Assembly (NCBI GenBank): GCA_025964795.1
Contig: JAOPYC010000103.1
Location: 1-35,103, forward strand
Direction: 5' to 3'
Origin: Marmoricola sp.
Lineage (GTDB): Bacteria; Actinomycetota; Actinomycetes; Propionibacteriales; Nocardioidaceae
DNA length: 35,103 nucleotides
In this document: one piece after another, positions 8,034-15,392 of the stretch
How positions within the stretch are numbered: position 1 is the first letter of the stretch
Layout: every line of letters begins with the position of its first letter
Made by a program: the position numbers and the translations under genes
The notes under the pieces: model-generated
What the model was told of the DNA's origin: nothing
The model's database searches: none
The model's input: the letters and a program-made list of their open reading frames with translations, nothing else

Positions 8034-9277
8034 GAGTGCTCCTGGCCGGCGCGGGCCCGGGCGAGGATCTGGTCGATCACCGCTCCGGTCGCACCGAGGT
8101 AGTGGCTCGGGTCGAAGTCGGTGGCCTGGGTGTCGAAGAGGCCGCCGATGCTGCGCTGCTCGGCCAGCAGAGCGGACGTCCGGTTCTTCACCACGGAGGC
8201 CATCCTGCCGGTGTCCACGTGCAGCCCGTCCAGCAGTTCCGAGGTCTGCGAGCCGGCGGTCACCGTGTGCCGGGACAGCTCGGCGAGCGCCGACCACTCG
8301 GTGTGCCAGCTCCCGTCCGGGCGCTCGTCGACGGCCGCTGCTGCGGCGAGGTGGAGCTGTGCCGCCAGTCCCGGGCCGGTGAGGGCCGCGCGCCGGATCA
8401 GCACGGACAGCACCGGGTTCGCCTTCTGCGGCATGGTCGAGGACCCGCCGCGGCCCTCCACGGTGTCCTCGGCGAGCTCCCCGAGCTCGGGCCGGTTGAG
8501 CAGGAGCACGTCGTTGGCGATCCGGCCCCAGGCGTCGGTGGCCTGGACGAGCGTGTCGGCGTACCTCGTGAACGGGGCGCGGCTGGTGTGCCACGAGGGC
8601 ACGGAGGCCAGGCCGAGGATGCGGGCCGCGTCGGAGACGACGGAGTCGAGGGCGGCCGTGGACCCGGACAGTGCGAGCAGCTCGGCCGTCGCGGCCAGGG
8701 TCCCTGCGGCCCCGCCGAGCTGCACGGGCATCCGGCGGGAGACGCGGCGCAGGTCGTCGCGGGCGTCCAGCACGCCCTGCAGCCACTGGGCGGCCTTGAG
8801 CCCGAAGGTGATGGGTACGGCGTGCTGGGTGAGCGTGCGGCCGGCCATCAGGTCGTCGCGGTGACGGTCCGCCAGGGACCCCAGCGCGGCGACCTGCCGG
8901 TCGAGGTCGGAGACCACCCGGCGGGCCGTGTCGCGGGCGCACAGCACGAGCGCCGTGTCGAGCACGTCCTGGCTGGTCAGCCCGCGGTGGACCCAGGTCG
9001 CCGCGACGGGATTGCGCGGCTCGAGGCGTTCGCGGAGCAGGCCCAGCGCCGGGATGACCGGGTTGCCGGAGGCCTCGCCCTGCAGGGCCAGCGCGTGCAC
9101 GTCGCGCGGTGTGAGCAGGCCGGTGAGCTCCTGGCGGGCCCCAGCCGGCGCGATACCGGCCGTGACCAGCGCCTGCAGCCAGGCGGTCTCGACCCGGAGG
9201 AGCGCCGCCAGCACGGTGGCGTCGGAGAACAGCCGGTCGGCGCGCTCGTCCCCGGGCCACAGCAGGCCGGGCATCAC
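8030..9277 (-). CDS. pcaB: 3-carboxy-cis,cis-muconate cycloisomerase
   Basis: A 415-aa member of the fumarase/aspartase superfamily. It has the signature GGSSTMPQKANP at residues 277-288, the TSQD loop at 101-104 and the TLTQHAVP segment around His152. It cyclises 3-carboxy-cis,cis-muconate, the product of PcaGH, to 4-carboxymuconolactone. Adenylosuccinate lyase has the same signature, but its own genes lie elsewhere and this copy is embedded between pcaG and pcaL. The GTG at 9277 overlaps the pcaG stop; an ATG immediately follows at 9274 and could be used instead. Confidence 0.92.
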   Translation of the reverse strand: MMPGLLWPGDERADRLFSDATVLAALLRVETAWLQALVTAGIAPAGARQELTGLLTPRDVHALALQGEASGNPVIPALGLLRERLEPRNPVAATWVHRGLTSQDVLDTALVLCARDTARRVVSDLDRQVAALGSLADRHRDDLMAGRTLTQHAVPITFGLKAAQWLQGVLDARDDLRRVSRRMPVQLGGAAGTLAATAELLALSGSTAALDSVVSDAARILGLASVPSWHTSRAPFTRYADTLVQATDAWGRIANDVLLLNRPELGELAEDTVEGRGGSSTMPQKANPVLSVLIRRAALTGPGLAAQLHLAAAAAVDERPDGSWHTEWSALAELSRHTVTAGSQTSELLDGLHVDTGRMASVVKNRTSALLAEQRSIGGLFDTQATDFDPSHYLGATGAVIDQILARARAGQEHS

Positions 9278-9828
9278 GCCCCCGGGAACTGCAGGAAGAC
9301 GGTCTCGTCGTCGCCCTGCAGGCGGACGTCGAAGCGGTAGCCCTGCTCGTCCGCGGTGGCGACGAGGGTGCGCCGCCGGTCCTCGGGCAGCGACTGCAGC
9401 AGGGCGTCCTGCGCGAGCGCGGCCTCGTCGAGCGGCGGGTAGGCGCGGGTGAAGAGCCGGTTGAGCAGGCCACGGGCGAAGACGGTCATGGCGAAGAAGG
9501 GTGCCGCGCCGGGCTCGGTGGCGCCGGGCAGGACCGTGGTGAACGAGTAGTGCCCGTTGCCGTCGACGGCCGCGCGGCCCCAGCCGGTGAACGTCCAGCC
9601 GTCGCGCTCGAGTGAGCCCTCGGCCCGGGCGACGGTGCCGTCCCGGTCGGCTTGCCAGATCTCCAGGAGGGCGTCGGGGACCGGGTTCCCGGCCCCGTCG
9701 TACACCGTGCCGTGGAGGCGGATCGCGTCGGGGTCGGAGACGGGGACGAGCTCGCTGTCGCCGGGGTAGGGGAGCGCGTAGCCGTAGAACGGCCCGATCG
9801 TCTGGCCGGGTGTCGGGGGGAGCGTCAT
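9274..9828 (-). CDS. pcaG: Protocatechuate 3,4-dioxygenase alpha subunit
   Basis: A 184-aa intradiol dioxygenase subunit beginning MTLPPTPGQTIGPFYGYALP, the conserved start of PcaG proteins. The middle contains LHGTVYDGAGNPVPDALLEI and WGRAAVDGNGHYSFTTVLPG, the beta-sandwich core shared with PcaH. Unlike PcaH it lacks the paired iron-binding histidines, as expected for the alpha subunit. It pairs with PcaH to form the Fe(III) enzyme that opens the ring of protocatechuate. The ATG at 9828 overlaps the pcaH stop by ATGA; the longer open frame upstream is shadow of pcaH. Confidence 0.93.
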   Translation of the reverse strand: MTLPPTPGQTIGPFYGYALPYPGDSELVPVSDPDAIRLHGTVYDGAGNPVPDALLEIWQADRDGTVARAEGSLERDGWTFTGWGRAAVDGNGHYSFTTVLPGATEPGAAPFFAMTVFARGLLNRLFTRAYPPLDEAALAQDALLQSLPEDRRRTLVATADEQGYRFDVRLQGDDETVFLQFPGA

Positions 9829-10637
9829 GCCTGGACCTCCTCTTCCTCCATCGGCGTGCGGTGCGTGCCGGTGAGCACGATGTCCCAGTGGTAGCCCGTG
9901 GCCCACTCGTGCTGGGTCACGTCGTGGTCGTACGTCGCGACGAGGCGCTCACGGGCCTTCGGGTCGACGATCGCCTGGTAGATCGGGTCCAGGGCGAACA
10001 GCGGGTCACCGGGGAAGTACATCTGGGTGATCATCCGCTGGGTGAACTCGGTGCCGAACAGGGAGAAGTGGATGTGCGCCGGACGCCAGGCGTTGTAGTG
10101 GTTCTTCCACGGGTAGGGACCGGGCTTGATCGTGGAGAAGGTGTAGTGGCCGTCCCCGTCGGTCAGCGTGCGGCCCACGCCGGTGAAGTTCGGGTCGATC
10201 GGAGCCGGGTGCTGGTCCCGCTTGTGGATGTAGCGGCCCGCGGCGTTGGCCTGCCAGATCTCGACCAGCTGGTGGCGCACCGGGCGTCCGTCACCGTCGA
10301 GGACCCGTCCGGTGACCACGATCCGCTCACCGACGGGCTCCCCGGTGTGATGGATGGTGAGATCGGACTCCGGGGCCCCGACGTCGCGGTGCCCGAAGAC
10401 CGGCGCGAAGAGCTCGATGGTCTCCGGGTCGGCGTGGTGCAGGTCCTTGGTCGGGTGTCGCAGCAGGCTGCTCCGGTAGGGCGCGTAGTCCAGCCGGGGC
10501 TGGGTCTCGTCGCGGCCGGCGCGCTCGTAGTCGGCGCTGGTCCCCGCGATCTCGCCGCTGATGTCGGCCTGGGTGGAGAGGGCGGAGTCGGAATCCGCCG
10601 CCGGCGCGTTCTGCGCGAGCTCGTCTGTCTCGGTCAC
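9825..10637 (-). CDS. pcaH: Protocatechuate 3,4-dioxygenase beta subunit
   Basis: A 270-aa catalytic subunit. The four Fe(III) ligands of intradiol dioxygenases are visible: Tyr136 (AAGRYIHK), Tyr175 (KPGPYPWKN), His188 and His190 (WRPAHIHFS). It cleaves protocatechuate between the two hydroxyls to 3-carboxy-cis,cis-muconate. The first 45 residues are a polar, Ala/Asp-rich extension. It is the first gene of the seven-gene operon. Translation begins at GTG 10637 without a Shine-Dalgarno sequence; a TAGGTT -10 box ends 6 nt upstream, so the mRNA is probably leaderless. An inverted repeat centred 51 nt upstream is the likely activator site. Confidence 0.95.
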   Translation of the reverse strand: MTETDELAQNAPAADSDSALSTQADISGEIAGTSADYERAGRDETQPRLDYAPYRSSLLRHPTKDLHHADPETIELFAPVFGHRDVGAPESDLTIHHTGEPVGERIVVTGRVLDGDGRPVRHQLVEIWQANAAGRYIHKRDQHPAPIDPNFTGVGRTLTDGDGHYTFSTIKPGPYPWKNHYNAWRPAHIHFSLFGTEFTQRMITQMYFPGDPLFALDPIYQAIVDPKARERLVATYDHDVTQHEWATGYHWDIVLTGTHRTPMEEEEVQA

Positions 10638-10643
10638 GCTCAG

Positions 10644-10649
10644 AACCTA
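10644..10649 (-). promoter_or_regulatory. pcaH promoter -10 box (TAGGTT), leaderless
   Basis: Read on the minus strand, TAGGTT is followed by 6 nt and then the pcaH GTG. The hexamer 17 nt upstream (AGCGAG) does not resemble a -35 box. A promoter with a poor -35 would need an activator, in keeping with the palindrome just upstream. Confidence 0.5.
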
Positions 10650-10679
10650 CGACCTCTGGAGCGCCGCTCGCTGCACCTT

Positions 10680-10696
10680 CTTCCACTGAGTGGAAG
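10680..10696. promoter_or_regulatory. Perfect 17-bp palindrome, candidate IclR-family operator for pcaH/transporter
   Basis: CTTCCACT-G-AGTGGAAG: 8-bp arms around one central base, in the 130-bp divergent intergenic region. Its centre (10688) is 51 nt upstream of the pcaH start codon and 80 nt upstream of the transporter ATG. Related copies lie before the IclR gene (12306-12320) and before pobA (13099-13113). IclR-type regulators of pca/pob genes (PcaR, PcaU, PobR) are known to activate from sites upstream of the -35 region. Binding here is inferred. Confidence 0.6.
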
Positions 10697-10753
10697 GTAG
10701 TGGTGTCGGTGCGGCACGGTCGCTGTGACGGTGGAGGGACTGCCGACCTCGCC

Positions 10754-10759
10754 AAGGAG
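10754..10759 (+). promoter_or_regulatory. Ribosome binding site of the MFS transporter (AAGGAG)
   Basis: AAGGAG lies 8 nt before the ATG at 10768. It decides that start over the in-frame GTG at 10759, which overlaps the site itself. Confidence 0.75.
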
Positions 10760-10767
10760 TGCTTTCC

Positions 10768-12006
10768 ATGTCCTCATCCACCAGCCAGCAGACGACTCGG
10801 GCTGCAGCATCACTGGGCTACTGGCCGGTGCTGCTGTGCTGGATAGCGGTCGCCCTCGACGGGTTCGACCTCGTGGTGCTGGGCGCCGTCATCCCGACGA
10901 TCTCGAAGAGCGGGGACCTCGGGTTCACCGACTCCTCGCTGACGATGGCCTCCACCGTCGGCCTGATCGGGGTGGGCATCGGCGCCGTTGCGGTCGGCCC
11001 GCTCACCGACCGCTTCGGGCGGCGGATGACCCTGATCAGCAGCATCGCGCTGTTCTCCGTGCTGACCGTCGCGCTGGCCGTTGCGCAGGACGTCACCCAG
11101 TTCACGGTTCTGCGCTTCCTGGCGGGGCTGGGACTGGGCGCCTGTCTCCCCACGGCGCTCGCGTTCATGACCGAGAACGCGCGGCAGGGCCGGGGCGGGT
11201 CCGCCGTGACCCGGATGATGACCGGCTACCACGTGGGCGCCGTACTCACCGCGCTGCTGGCCCTGTGGCTGATCGACGCCTACGGCTGGGAGTCCATGTT
11301 CGTGGTGGGCGGTGTCGTCGGCCTGCTCACCCTGCCGGTGATGTGGCTCAAGCTGCCCGAGTCCGAGACCTACCTGCGGGCAGTCAAGTACCGCGCCCAG
11401 GGCAGCACGACGACGTACGTCCGCAGCGCCGACGTCGTGAAGGGCGGCTACCTCAAGGTCAGCATCGGGCTGTGGGTCGCCTCGTTCATGGGCCTGCTGC
11501 TCGTCTACGGGCTGAACACCTGGCTGCCGAAGATCATGGGGGAGGCCGGCTACTCCATCAAGGCCGGCACCGGGCTGCTCCTCGTGCTCAACATCGGCGC
11601 GGTCATCGGCCTGCTCGTCGCCGGCGGCATCTCCGACTCGCGCGGCAACAAGCCGACCGTGCTGCTCTGGTTCGGGCTCGCCGCGGGCTTCCTGGCCCTG
11701 CTCTCGATCAAGCTGCAGAGCGAGCTCCTGGTGTACGCCGCCGTGCTGCTCGCAGGCATCTTCGTGTTCAGCGCGCAGGTGCTCGTCTACGCGTTCGTCG
11801 GCCACCTCTACCCGCCGGAGATCCGGGGCACGGCGCTGGGGATGGCGGCGGGCATCGGCCGGATCGGCGCCATCGTCGGGCCCTTCCTCGGCGGAGCGCT
11901 GGTCACCGCGGGGATCGCCTACCCGTGGGGGTTCTACGCGTTCGCGATCGCTGCTGTCATCGCCGTGCTCGCACTGGCCACCGTGCCGGCCCACGTGCGC
12001 GAGTAG
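10768..12006 (+). CDS. pcaK: MFS aromatic acid:H+ symporter, PcaK-like
   Basis: A 412-aa membrane transporter with about 12 hydrophobic segments. It has the AAHS-family motif in the first helix (DGFDLVVLGAVIP) and the MFS loop motif GPLTDRFGRRMT between helices 2 and 3; the latter half has PPEIRGTALGMAAGIGRIGA. Characterised AAHS members (PcaK, BenK, MhpT) bring in 4-hydroxybenzoate, protocatechuate or related acids with protons. Divergence from pcaH and vicinity to pobA make 4-hydroxybenzoate and/or protocatechuate the likely substrates. The symbol reflects family and context; substrate range is not proven. The palindrome at 10680-10696 probably controls both directions. Confidence 0.88.
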   Translation: MSSSTSQQTTRAAASLGYWPVLLCWIAVALDGFDLVVLGAVIPTISKSGDLGFTDSSLTMASTVGLIGVGIGAVAVGPLTDRFGRRMTLISSIALFSVLTVALAVAQDVTQFTVLRFLAGLGLGACLPTALAFMTENARQGRGGSAVTRMMTGYHVGAVLTALLALWLIDAYGWESMFVVGGVVGLLTLPVMWLKLPESETYLRAVKYRAQGSTTTYVRSADVVKGGYLKVSIGLWVASFMGLLLVYGLNTWLPKIMGEAGYSIKAGTGLLLVLNIGAVIGLLVAGGISDSRGNKPTVLLWFGLAAGFLALLSIKLQSELLVYAAVLLAGIFVFSAQVLVYAFVGHLYPPEIRGTALGMAAGIGRIGAIVGPFLGGALVTAGIAYPWGFYAFAIAAVIAVLALATVPAHVRE

Positions 12007-12080
12007 CCAACTTCTCGGGGCCAGGTCGGGGCTGCGCCGGCAGCGGGCGGCCTGGGCATGGCCGAGCCGGAGGCAGGCCT

Positions 12081-12262
12081 CGAGGTCCTGGCACCGGCCG
12101 CGCCTTGGGTGCACACCACGATCGACGTACCGGCTTGCACCCGCTCGCGCATAACGGAAGCGGGTCCTCGAGCCCGCTCGCGAGGTTGAGCGCCTTGCCC
12201 GCCGACGTGCCGCCCAGGGTGCGCGCCTGTCCGTCGGCGAAGACCGTGTGCGGCCAACCTGG
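12081..12262 (-). pseudogene. Possible remnant of a PfkB-family sugar kinase in the transporter-IclR gap
   Basis: The gap 12007-12330 holds no intact gene. On the minus strand, 12262-12183 encodes PGWPHTVFADGQARTLGGTS followed by AGKALNLA, reminiscent of the substrate/Gly-rich region near the N-terminus of PfkB/ribokinase-like proteins. In another frame, 12155-12081 encodes ERVQAGTSIVVCTQGAAGA, like the (I/V)VVTLGxxGA strand near the C-terminal half of the same family. The middle of such a protein (roughly 150 residues) is missing and the two pieces are out of frame. I read this as the leftovers of a deleted kinase gene. The match is from memory of the family and needs a search. Confidence 0.35.
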
Positions 12263-12305
12263 TTCTCCTTCGCTGGGGCGCCAGATTAGTTGGTCTGGCG
12301 GCGGG

Positions 12306-12320
12306 TTTCGGTGAGTGGAA
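12306..12320. promoter_or_regulatory. Degenerate copy of the pca palindrome before the IclR gene
   Basis: TTTCGGTGAGTGGAA matches the 15-bp core TTCCACTGAGTGGAA at 12 of 15 positions, with the right half perfect. Its centre is only 18 nt from the ATG at 12331, so it would overlap the promoter core. A regulator bound here would block transcription, suggesting autorepression. An AACAGT at 12319-12324, 6 nt before the ATG, could be the -10 box. Confidence 0.45.
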
Positions 12321-12330
12321 CAGTGGGGCC

Positions 12331-13107
12331 ATGGCGGGGAACGTGTCGAAGGCGGGGGCGACGGTCACCAGTCGGTCGCTCGCGCTGATCGGGGCGTTCG
12401 ACGCGCGGCACCGGCGGCTGTCGTTGAGCCAGCTGGCGGAGCGGGCGGAGCTGCCGGTGCCCACGGCGCACCGGCTGGTCGGCGAGCTGGTCGCGTGGGG
12501 CGCGTTGAGCCGCACCAGCTCGGGGGAGTACGTCGTGGGGCGCCGGCTGTGGGACGTCGGGCTGCTCGCGCCGGTGAACACCGGGCTGCGCCAGCTGGCG
12601 TCGCCCTACCTCCACGACCTGTACGGCGCGACGTTGGCGACCGTGCACCTCGCCGTGCGCGAGGGGGACCAGGTGCTCTACCTCGACCGGCTCTCGGGCC
12701 ACGCGTCCGTGCCGGTGGTCTCCACGATCGGGTCCCGGCTGCCGATGCACGCGACCGGGGTGGGGAAGGTGCTCCTGGCCCACGCGCCGCCCGCCGTCCA
12801 GGCCGACGTGCTCGCGCACCTGACCCGCGTCACGCCGTACACGATCGCCCAGCCGGGGATCCTGCGCCGTCAGCTGGCCCGGGTACTGCGGGACGACTAC
12901 GCGACGACGGTCGAGGAGATGAGCCTCGGCGCCTGCTCGGTGGCCGTGCCGATCCGCAGGAGGGCCGAGGTGGTCGCCTCGCTCGGCATCGTGGTGCCCA
13001 GCCTGAAGAAGGACCGGGCCAAGCTGGTGGCGGCGATGCAGGTGGCCGCTCGCGGCATCGGCCGGGCGCTGGTCGACCCGTCCACGTCGGTGGACCGCTT
13101 CCACTGA
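12331..13107 (+). CDS. IclR-family regulator of aromatic catabolism (PcaR/PobR type)
   Basis: A 258-aa regulator. Residues about 10-70 are the IclR winged helix-turn-helix (SQLAERAELPVPTAHRLVGE), and residues about 85-250 are the effector-binding domain with HATGVGKVLLAH and VAVPIRRRAEVVASLGI, typical of the family. It lies between the transporter gene and pobA. IclR proteins PcaR, PcaU and PobR activate pca or pob genes in response to 3-oxoadipate, protocatechuate or 4-hydroxybenzoate; which effector is used here cannot be read from sequence. Its stop codon lies inside the operator-like repeat for pobA. Three palindrome copies in the locus are its likely targets. Confidence 0.85.
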   Translation: MAGNVSKAGATVTSRSLALIGAFDARHRRLSLSQLAERAELPVPTAHRLVGELVAWGALSRTSSGEYVVGRRLWDVGLLAPVNTGLRQLASPYLHDLYGATLATVHLAVREGDQVLYLDRLSGHASVPVVSTIGSRLPMHATGVGKVLLAHAPPAVQADVLAHLTRVTPYTIAQPGILRRQLARVLRDDYATTVEEMSLGACSVAVPIRRRAEVVASLGIVVPSLKKDRAKLVAAMQVAARGIGRALVDPSTSVDRFH

Positions 13108-13113
13108 CCGGAA
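13099..13113. promoter_or_regulatory. Palindrome copy upstream of pobA, candidate activator site
   Basis: TTCCACTGACCGGAA matches the pcaH palindrome core at 13 of 15 positions, with the left half perfect. It overlaps the IclR stop codon. Its centre (13106) is 51 nt upstream of the pobA ATG, the same distance as at pcaH. A CATGCT -10-like box at 13145-13150 ends 6 nt before the ATG, again without Shine-Dalgarno sequence. Confidence 0.55.
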
Positions 13114-13156
13114 ACCGGTGGTGGCGGCGCGACCACCCCCGACCCATGCTCGAGCC

Positions 13157-14344
13157 ATGCCTCCTGCTCCCACGCGCACGACCGTCGGCATCGTCGGGGG
13201 CGGCCCGGCCGGCCTGATGCTGTCCCACCTGCTCGCCCGGGACGGGATCGAGTCCGTCGTGGTCGACCTGCGCACGCGCCACGAGATCGAGGAGACGCAC
13301 CGCGCCGGCATCCTCGAGCAGGACAGCATCCGGCTGCTCGTCGACACCGGCGTCTCCGACCGCGTGCTCACCGACGGCTACCGGCACGAAGGCATCGAGC
13401 TGGCCTTCGGAGGCGCGGGCCACCGCATCGACTTCGAGGGCCTCGTCGACGCCTCGGTCCAGCTCTACCCGCAGACCGACGTGTTCATCGACCTGGCGAA
13501 CGCCCGGGAGCGCGACGGGGGAGACGTGCGCTTCGGGGTCACGGACGTGTCGGTCGTCGACGTCACCGGCGACAGCCCCGGCCTGCTGTTCACCGACGCC
13601 GGAGGGGTGGCCCACGAGGTGCGCTGCGACTACCTGGTGGGGTCGGACGGCTCCCGCAGCATCTGCCGCCAGGCGTTCCCCGAGGCCCAGCGCCGGCAGT
13701 ACTTCCGGGAGTACCCGTTCGCCTGGTTCGGCATCCTGTGCGAGGCGCCCCCGAGCGCCCCCGAGCTGATCTACAACCACTCCGACCGCGGCTTCGCGCT
13801 GATCAGCCAGCGCACGGACACCCTGCAGCGGATGTACTTCCAGTGCGCCGTCGACGAGGACGTGGACGCCTGGTCCGACGACCGCATCTGGGAGGAGCTC
13901 CAGTCCCGAGTCGGCGCCAACGGCTACACGCTGAAGGAGGGGCCGATCACCTCCAAGACGGTGCTGCCCTTCCGCAGCTTCGTCCAGGAGCCGATGCGGC
14001 ACGGCAACCTGCTGCTGGCCGGGGACGCCGCGCACACCGTCCCGCCGACCGGGGCCAAGGGGCTCAACCTCGCGCTGGCGGACGTCCGCGTGCTCGCGGA
14101 GGAGCTCGAGCGCGCGATCACCAAGGACGACGGCGCGCTGCTGGACGACTACACGACCCGAGCACTCGGCCGCGTCTGGAAGGCCCAGCACTTCTCCTAC
14201 TGGATGACCACGATGCTGCACCTGGCCCCCGACGCCAGCCCCTTCGACGTACGACGGCAGATCGGCGAGCTCTCGATGGTGGTCTCCTCGACTGCCGGAT
14301 CGACCTACCTGGCCGAGGCCTACACGGGCTGGCCCGTCCCTTGA
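13157..14344 (+). CDS. pobA: 4-hydroxybenzoate 3-monooxygenase
   Basis: A 395-aa FAD monooxygenase, the same size as characterised PobA. It has the FAD-binding GGGPAGLMLSHLL near residue 12, the YLVGSDGSRS (DG) motif and the second FAD motif GDAAHTVPPTGAKGLNLALAD. The substrate-site stretch ELIYNHSDRGFALISQR matches the region of PobA that carries the Tyr and Ser/Arg contacts to 4-hydroxybenzoate. It hydroxylates 4-hydroxybenzoate to protocatechuate, feeding the pca operon. ATG 13157 is chosen because the FAD strand starts within 10 residues. A GCCGG/CCGGC hairpin at 14387-14401 follows the gene but has no T tract. Confidence 0.95.
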   Translation: MPPAPTRTTVGIVGGGPAGLMLSHLLARDGIESVVVDLRTRHEIEETHRAGILEQDSIRLLVDTGVSDRVLTDGYRHEGIELAFGGAGHRIDFEGLVDASVQLYPQTDVFIDLANARERDGGDVRFGVTDVSVVDVTGDSPGLLFTDAGGVAHEVRCDYLVGSDGSRSICRQAFPEAQRRQYFREYPFAWFGILCEAPPSAPELIYNHSDRGFALISQRTDTLQRMYFQCAVDEDVDAWSDDRIWEELQSRVGANGYTLKEGPITSKTVLPFRSFVQEPMRHGNLLLAGDAAHTVPPTGAKGLNLALADVRVLAEELERAITKDDGALLDDYTTRALGRVWKAQHFSYWMTTMLHLAPDASPFDVRRQIGELSMVVSSTAGSTYLAEAYTGWPVP

Positions 14345-14464
14345 CCCAGCCTGTGGGTACCACGCGACGCGCGCTGGGTGTGCCTCGCCGGTCACGCCGG
14401 CCCCCGGCTATAACGCACAAATCGGGCTAAGGCGCTAGACCCGGCGGTACCGGTCCAGACCGGC

Positions 14465-14502
14465 CCATGATTTTGATGGCCATCCTGGGTCAAAATCCAT
14501 GG
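14465..14502. repeat. Imperfect nested inverted repeat in a lower-GC region
   Basis: The left arm CCATG-ATTTTGA (14465-14476) is mirrored by TCAAAAT-CCATGG (14490-14502), with one extra G in the right arm. The 8-bp core GATTTTGA/TCAAAATC is perfect. A second palindrome, ATGGCCAT (14476-14483), lies at the inner edge of the left arm. The region 14345-14585 holds no recognised gene and is visibly less GC-rich than its neighbours from about 14400 on. The repeat could be an operator for the small ORF downstream. Confidence 0.5.
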
Positions 14503-14585
14503 TCATTTCGAACTATTTCCGCGTGTTGGTAGTGCCGACAAAACGGACAGGGCGTCCTATGGGAGAGGAGATCAAGGGAGATTTG

Positions 14586-14729
14586 ATGATTGCGACAGAA
14601 GCGGCCCTCTACGGGTCATCGAACGCCAGTGGGTCTGGCGTCACCGTCCTGCTCGTCTGCGGCTGCGGCCAGGAGATCGGCGAGACCAAGCGGGGACACT
14701 GCCCCCGGTGCGGTTGCTGCCTGAACTGA
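14586..14729 (+). CDS. 47-aa Cys-rich mini-protein (zinc-ribbon-like)
   Basis: A small protein starting at ATG 14586, preceded by an AAGGGAG ribosome-binding site. An in-frame ATG at 14499 would add 29 residues but lacks such a site. The C-terminal third reads CGCGQEIGETKRGHCPRCGC, giving CxC and CxxCxCC clusters that could hold one zinc ion in a ribbon or knuckle. The N-terminal part is Ser/Ala/Gly-rich and low in complexity. No family is recognised. It stands alone between pobA and the pgsA-like gene, in lower-GC DNA, downstream of the palindrome at 14465-14502. It may be a lineage-restricted regulator or an accessory gene; function unknown. Confidence 0.55.
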   Translation: MIATEAALYGSSNASGSGVTVLLVCGCGQEIGETKRGHCPRCGCCLN

Positions 14730-14776
14730 AAGCCCCGCCGATAGGGTGACCTCCGACGACCCGTCAGGAGGGACCC

Positions 14777-15391
14777 GTGGCCCGGCAGCCGGACGGCGCA
14801 GGCACCGCTGCTGCGGTGTGGACGCTCCCCAACATCATCAGCATGGTGAGGTTGGCCGGCGTACCCCTCTTCCTGTGGCTCGTGATCGGCCCCGAGGCCG
14901 ACGTCTGGGCCCTCGTCGTCCTGATGCTCGCCGGCTTCTCGGACTGGCTCGACGGCTTCCTCGCCCGTCGTCTCGACCAGATGTCCAAGCTGGGGGAGAT
15001 CCTCGACCCCGTCGCCGACCGCCTCTACATCCTGGCCGCGGTCGTCGGCCTGCTCTACCGCGACATCATCCCGTGGTGGGTGGCCCTGATCATCCCGCTG
15101 CGTGATGCCCTGCTGTGGATCCTCGTTCCGTTCCTGCGCACGCGCGGCTACTCCGCGCTGCCGGTCCACTACCTCGGCAAGGCCGCCACGGCAGCTCTTC
15201 TCTACTCGTTCCCGATGCTGTTCCTCGGCGACGGAGACGGCCCGATCCCCACGCTGGCAGAGGTCTTCGGCTGGGCGTTCGCCATCTGGGGCATCGGCCT
15301 CTACTGGTGGGCCGGGCTGCTCTACGCCTGGCAGGTCCGCAGGCTGATGGCCGACCGGGACCGCCGCGCCCCGAGCCTCTCGGACACGTGA
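14777..15391 (+). CDS. CDP-alcohol phosphatidyltransferase (PgsA2/cardiolipin-synthase-like)
   Basis: A 204-aa integral membrane enzyme with several hydrophobic helices. The CDP-alcohol phosphotransferase motif is complete: Asp59-Gly60, Ala63-Arg64, Gly73, Asp77 and Asp81 in DGFLARRLDQMSKLGEILDP and the following VAD. These enzymes displace CMP from CDP-diacylglycerol by an alcohol group and make phospholipids such as phosphatidylglycerol phosphate or cardiolipin. The M. tuberculosis counterpart by position is pgsA2 (Rv1822). The GTG start follows an AGGAGGG ribosome-binding site at 14766-14772. The stop lies one base before the next gene, so it opens the conserved cluster. Confidence 0.85.
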   Translation: MARQPDGAGTAAAVWTLPNIISMVRLAGVPLFLWLVIGPEADVWALVVLMLAGFSDWLDGFLARRLDQMSKLGEILDPVADRLYILAAVVGLLYRDIIPWWVALIIPLRDALLWILVPFLRTRGYSALPVHYLGKAATAALLYSFPMLFLGDGDGPIPTLAEVFGWAFAIWGIGLYWWAGLLYAWQVRRLMADRDRRAPSLSDT

Positions 15392-15392
15392 C

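Noticed and set aside
14387-14401. Terminator of pobA
   Set aside because: GCCGG/CCGGC is a 5-bp stem with no T tract; too weak to call.
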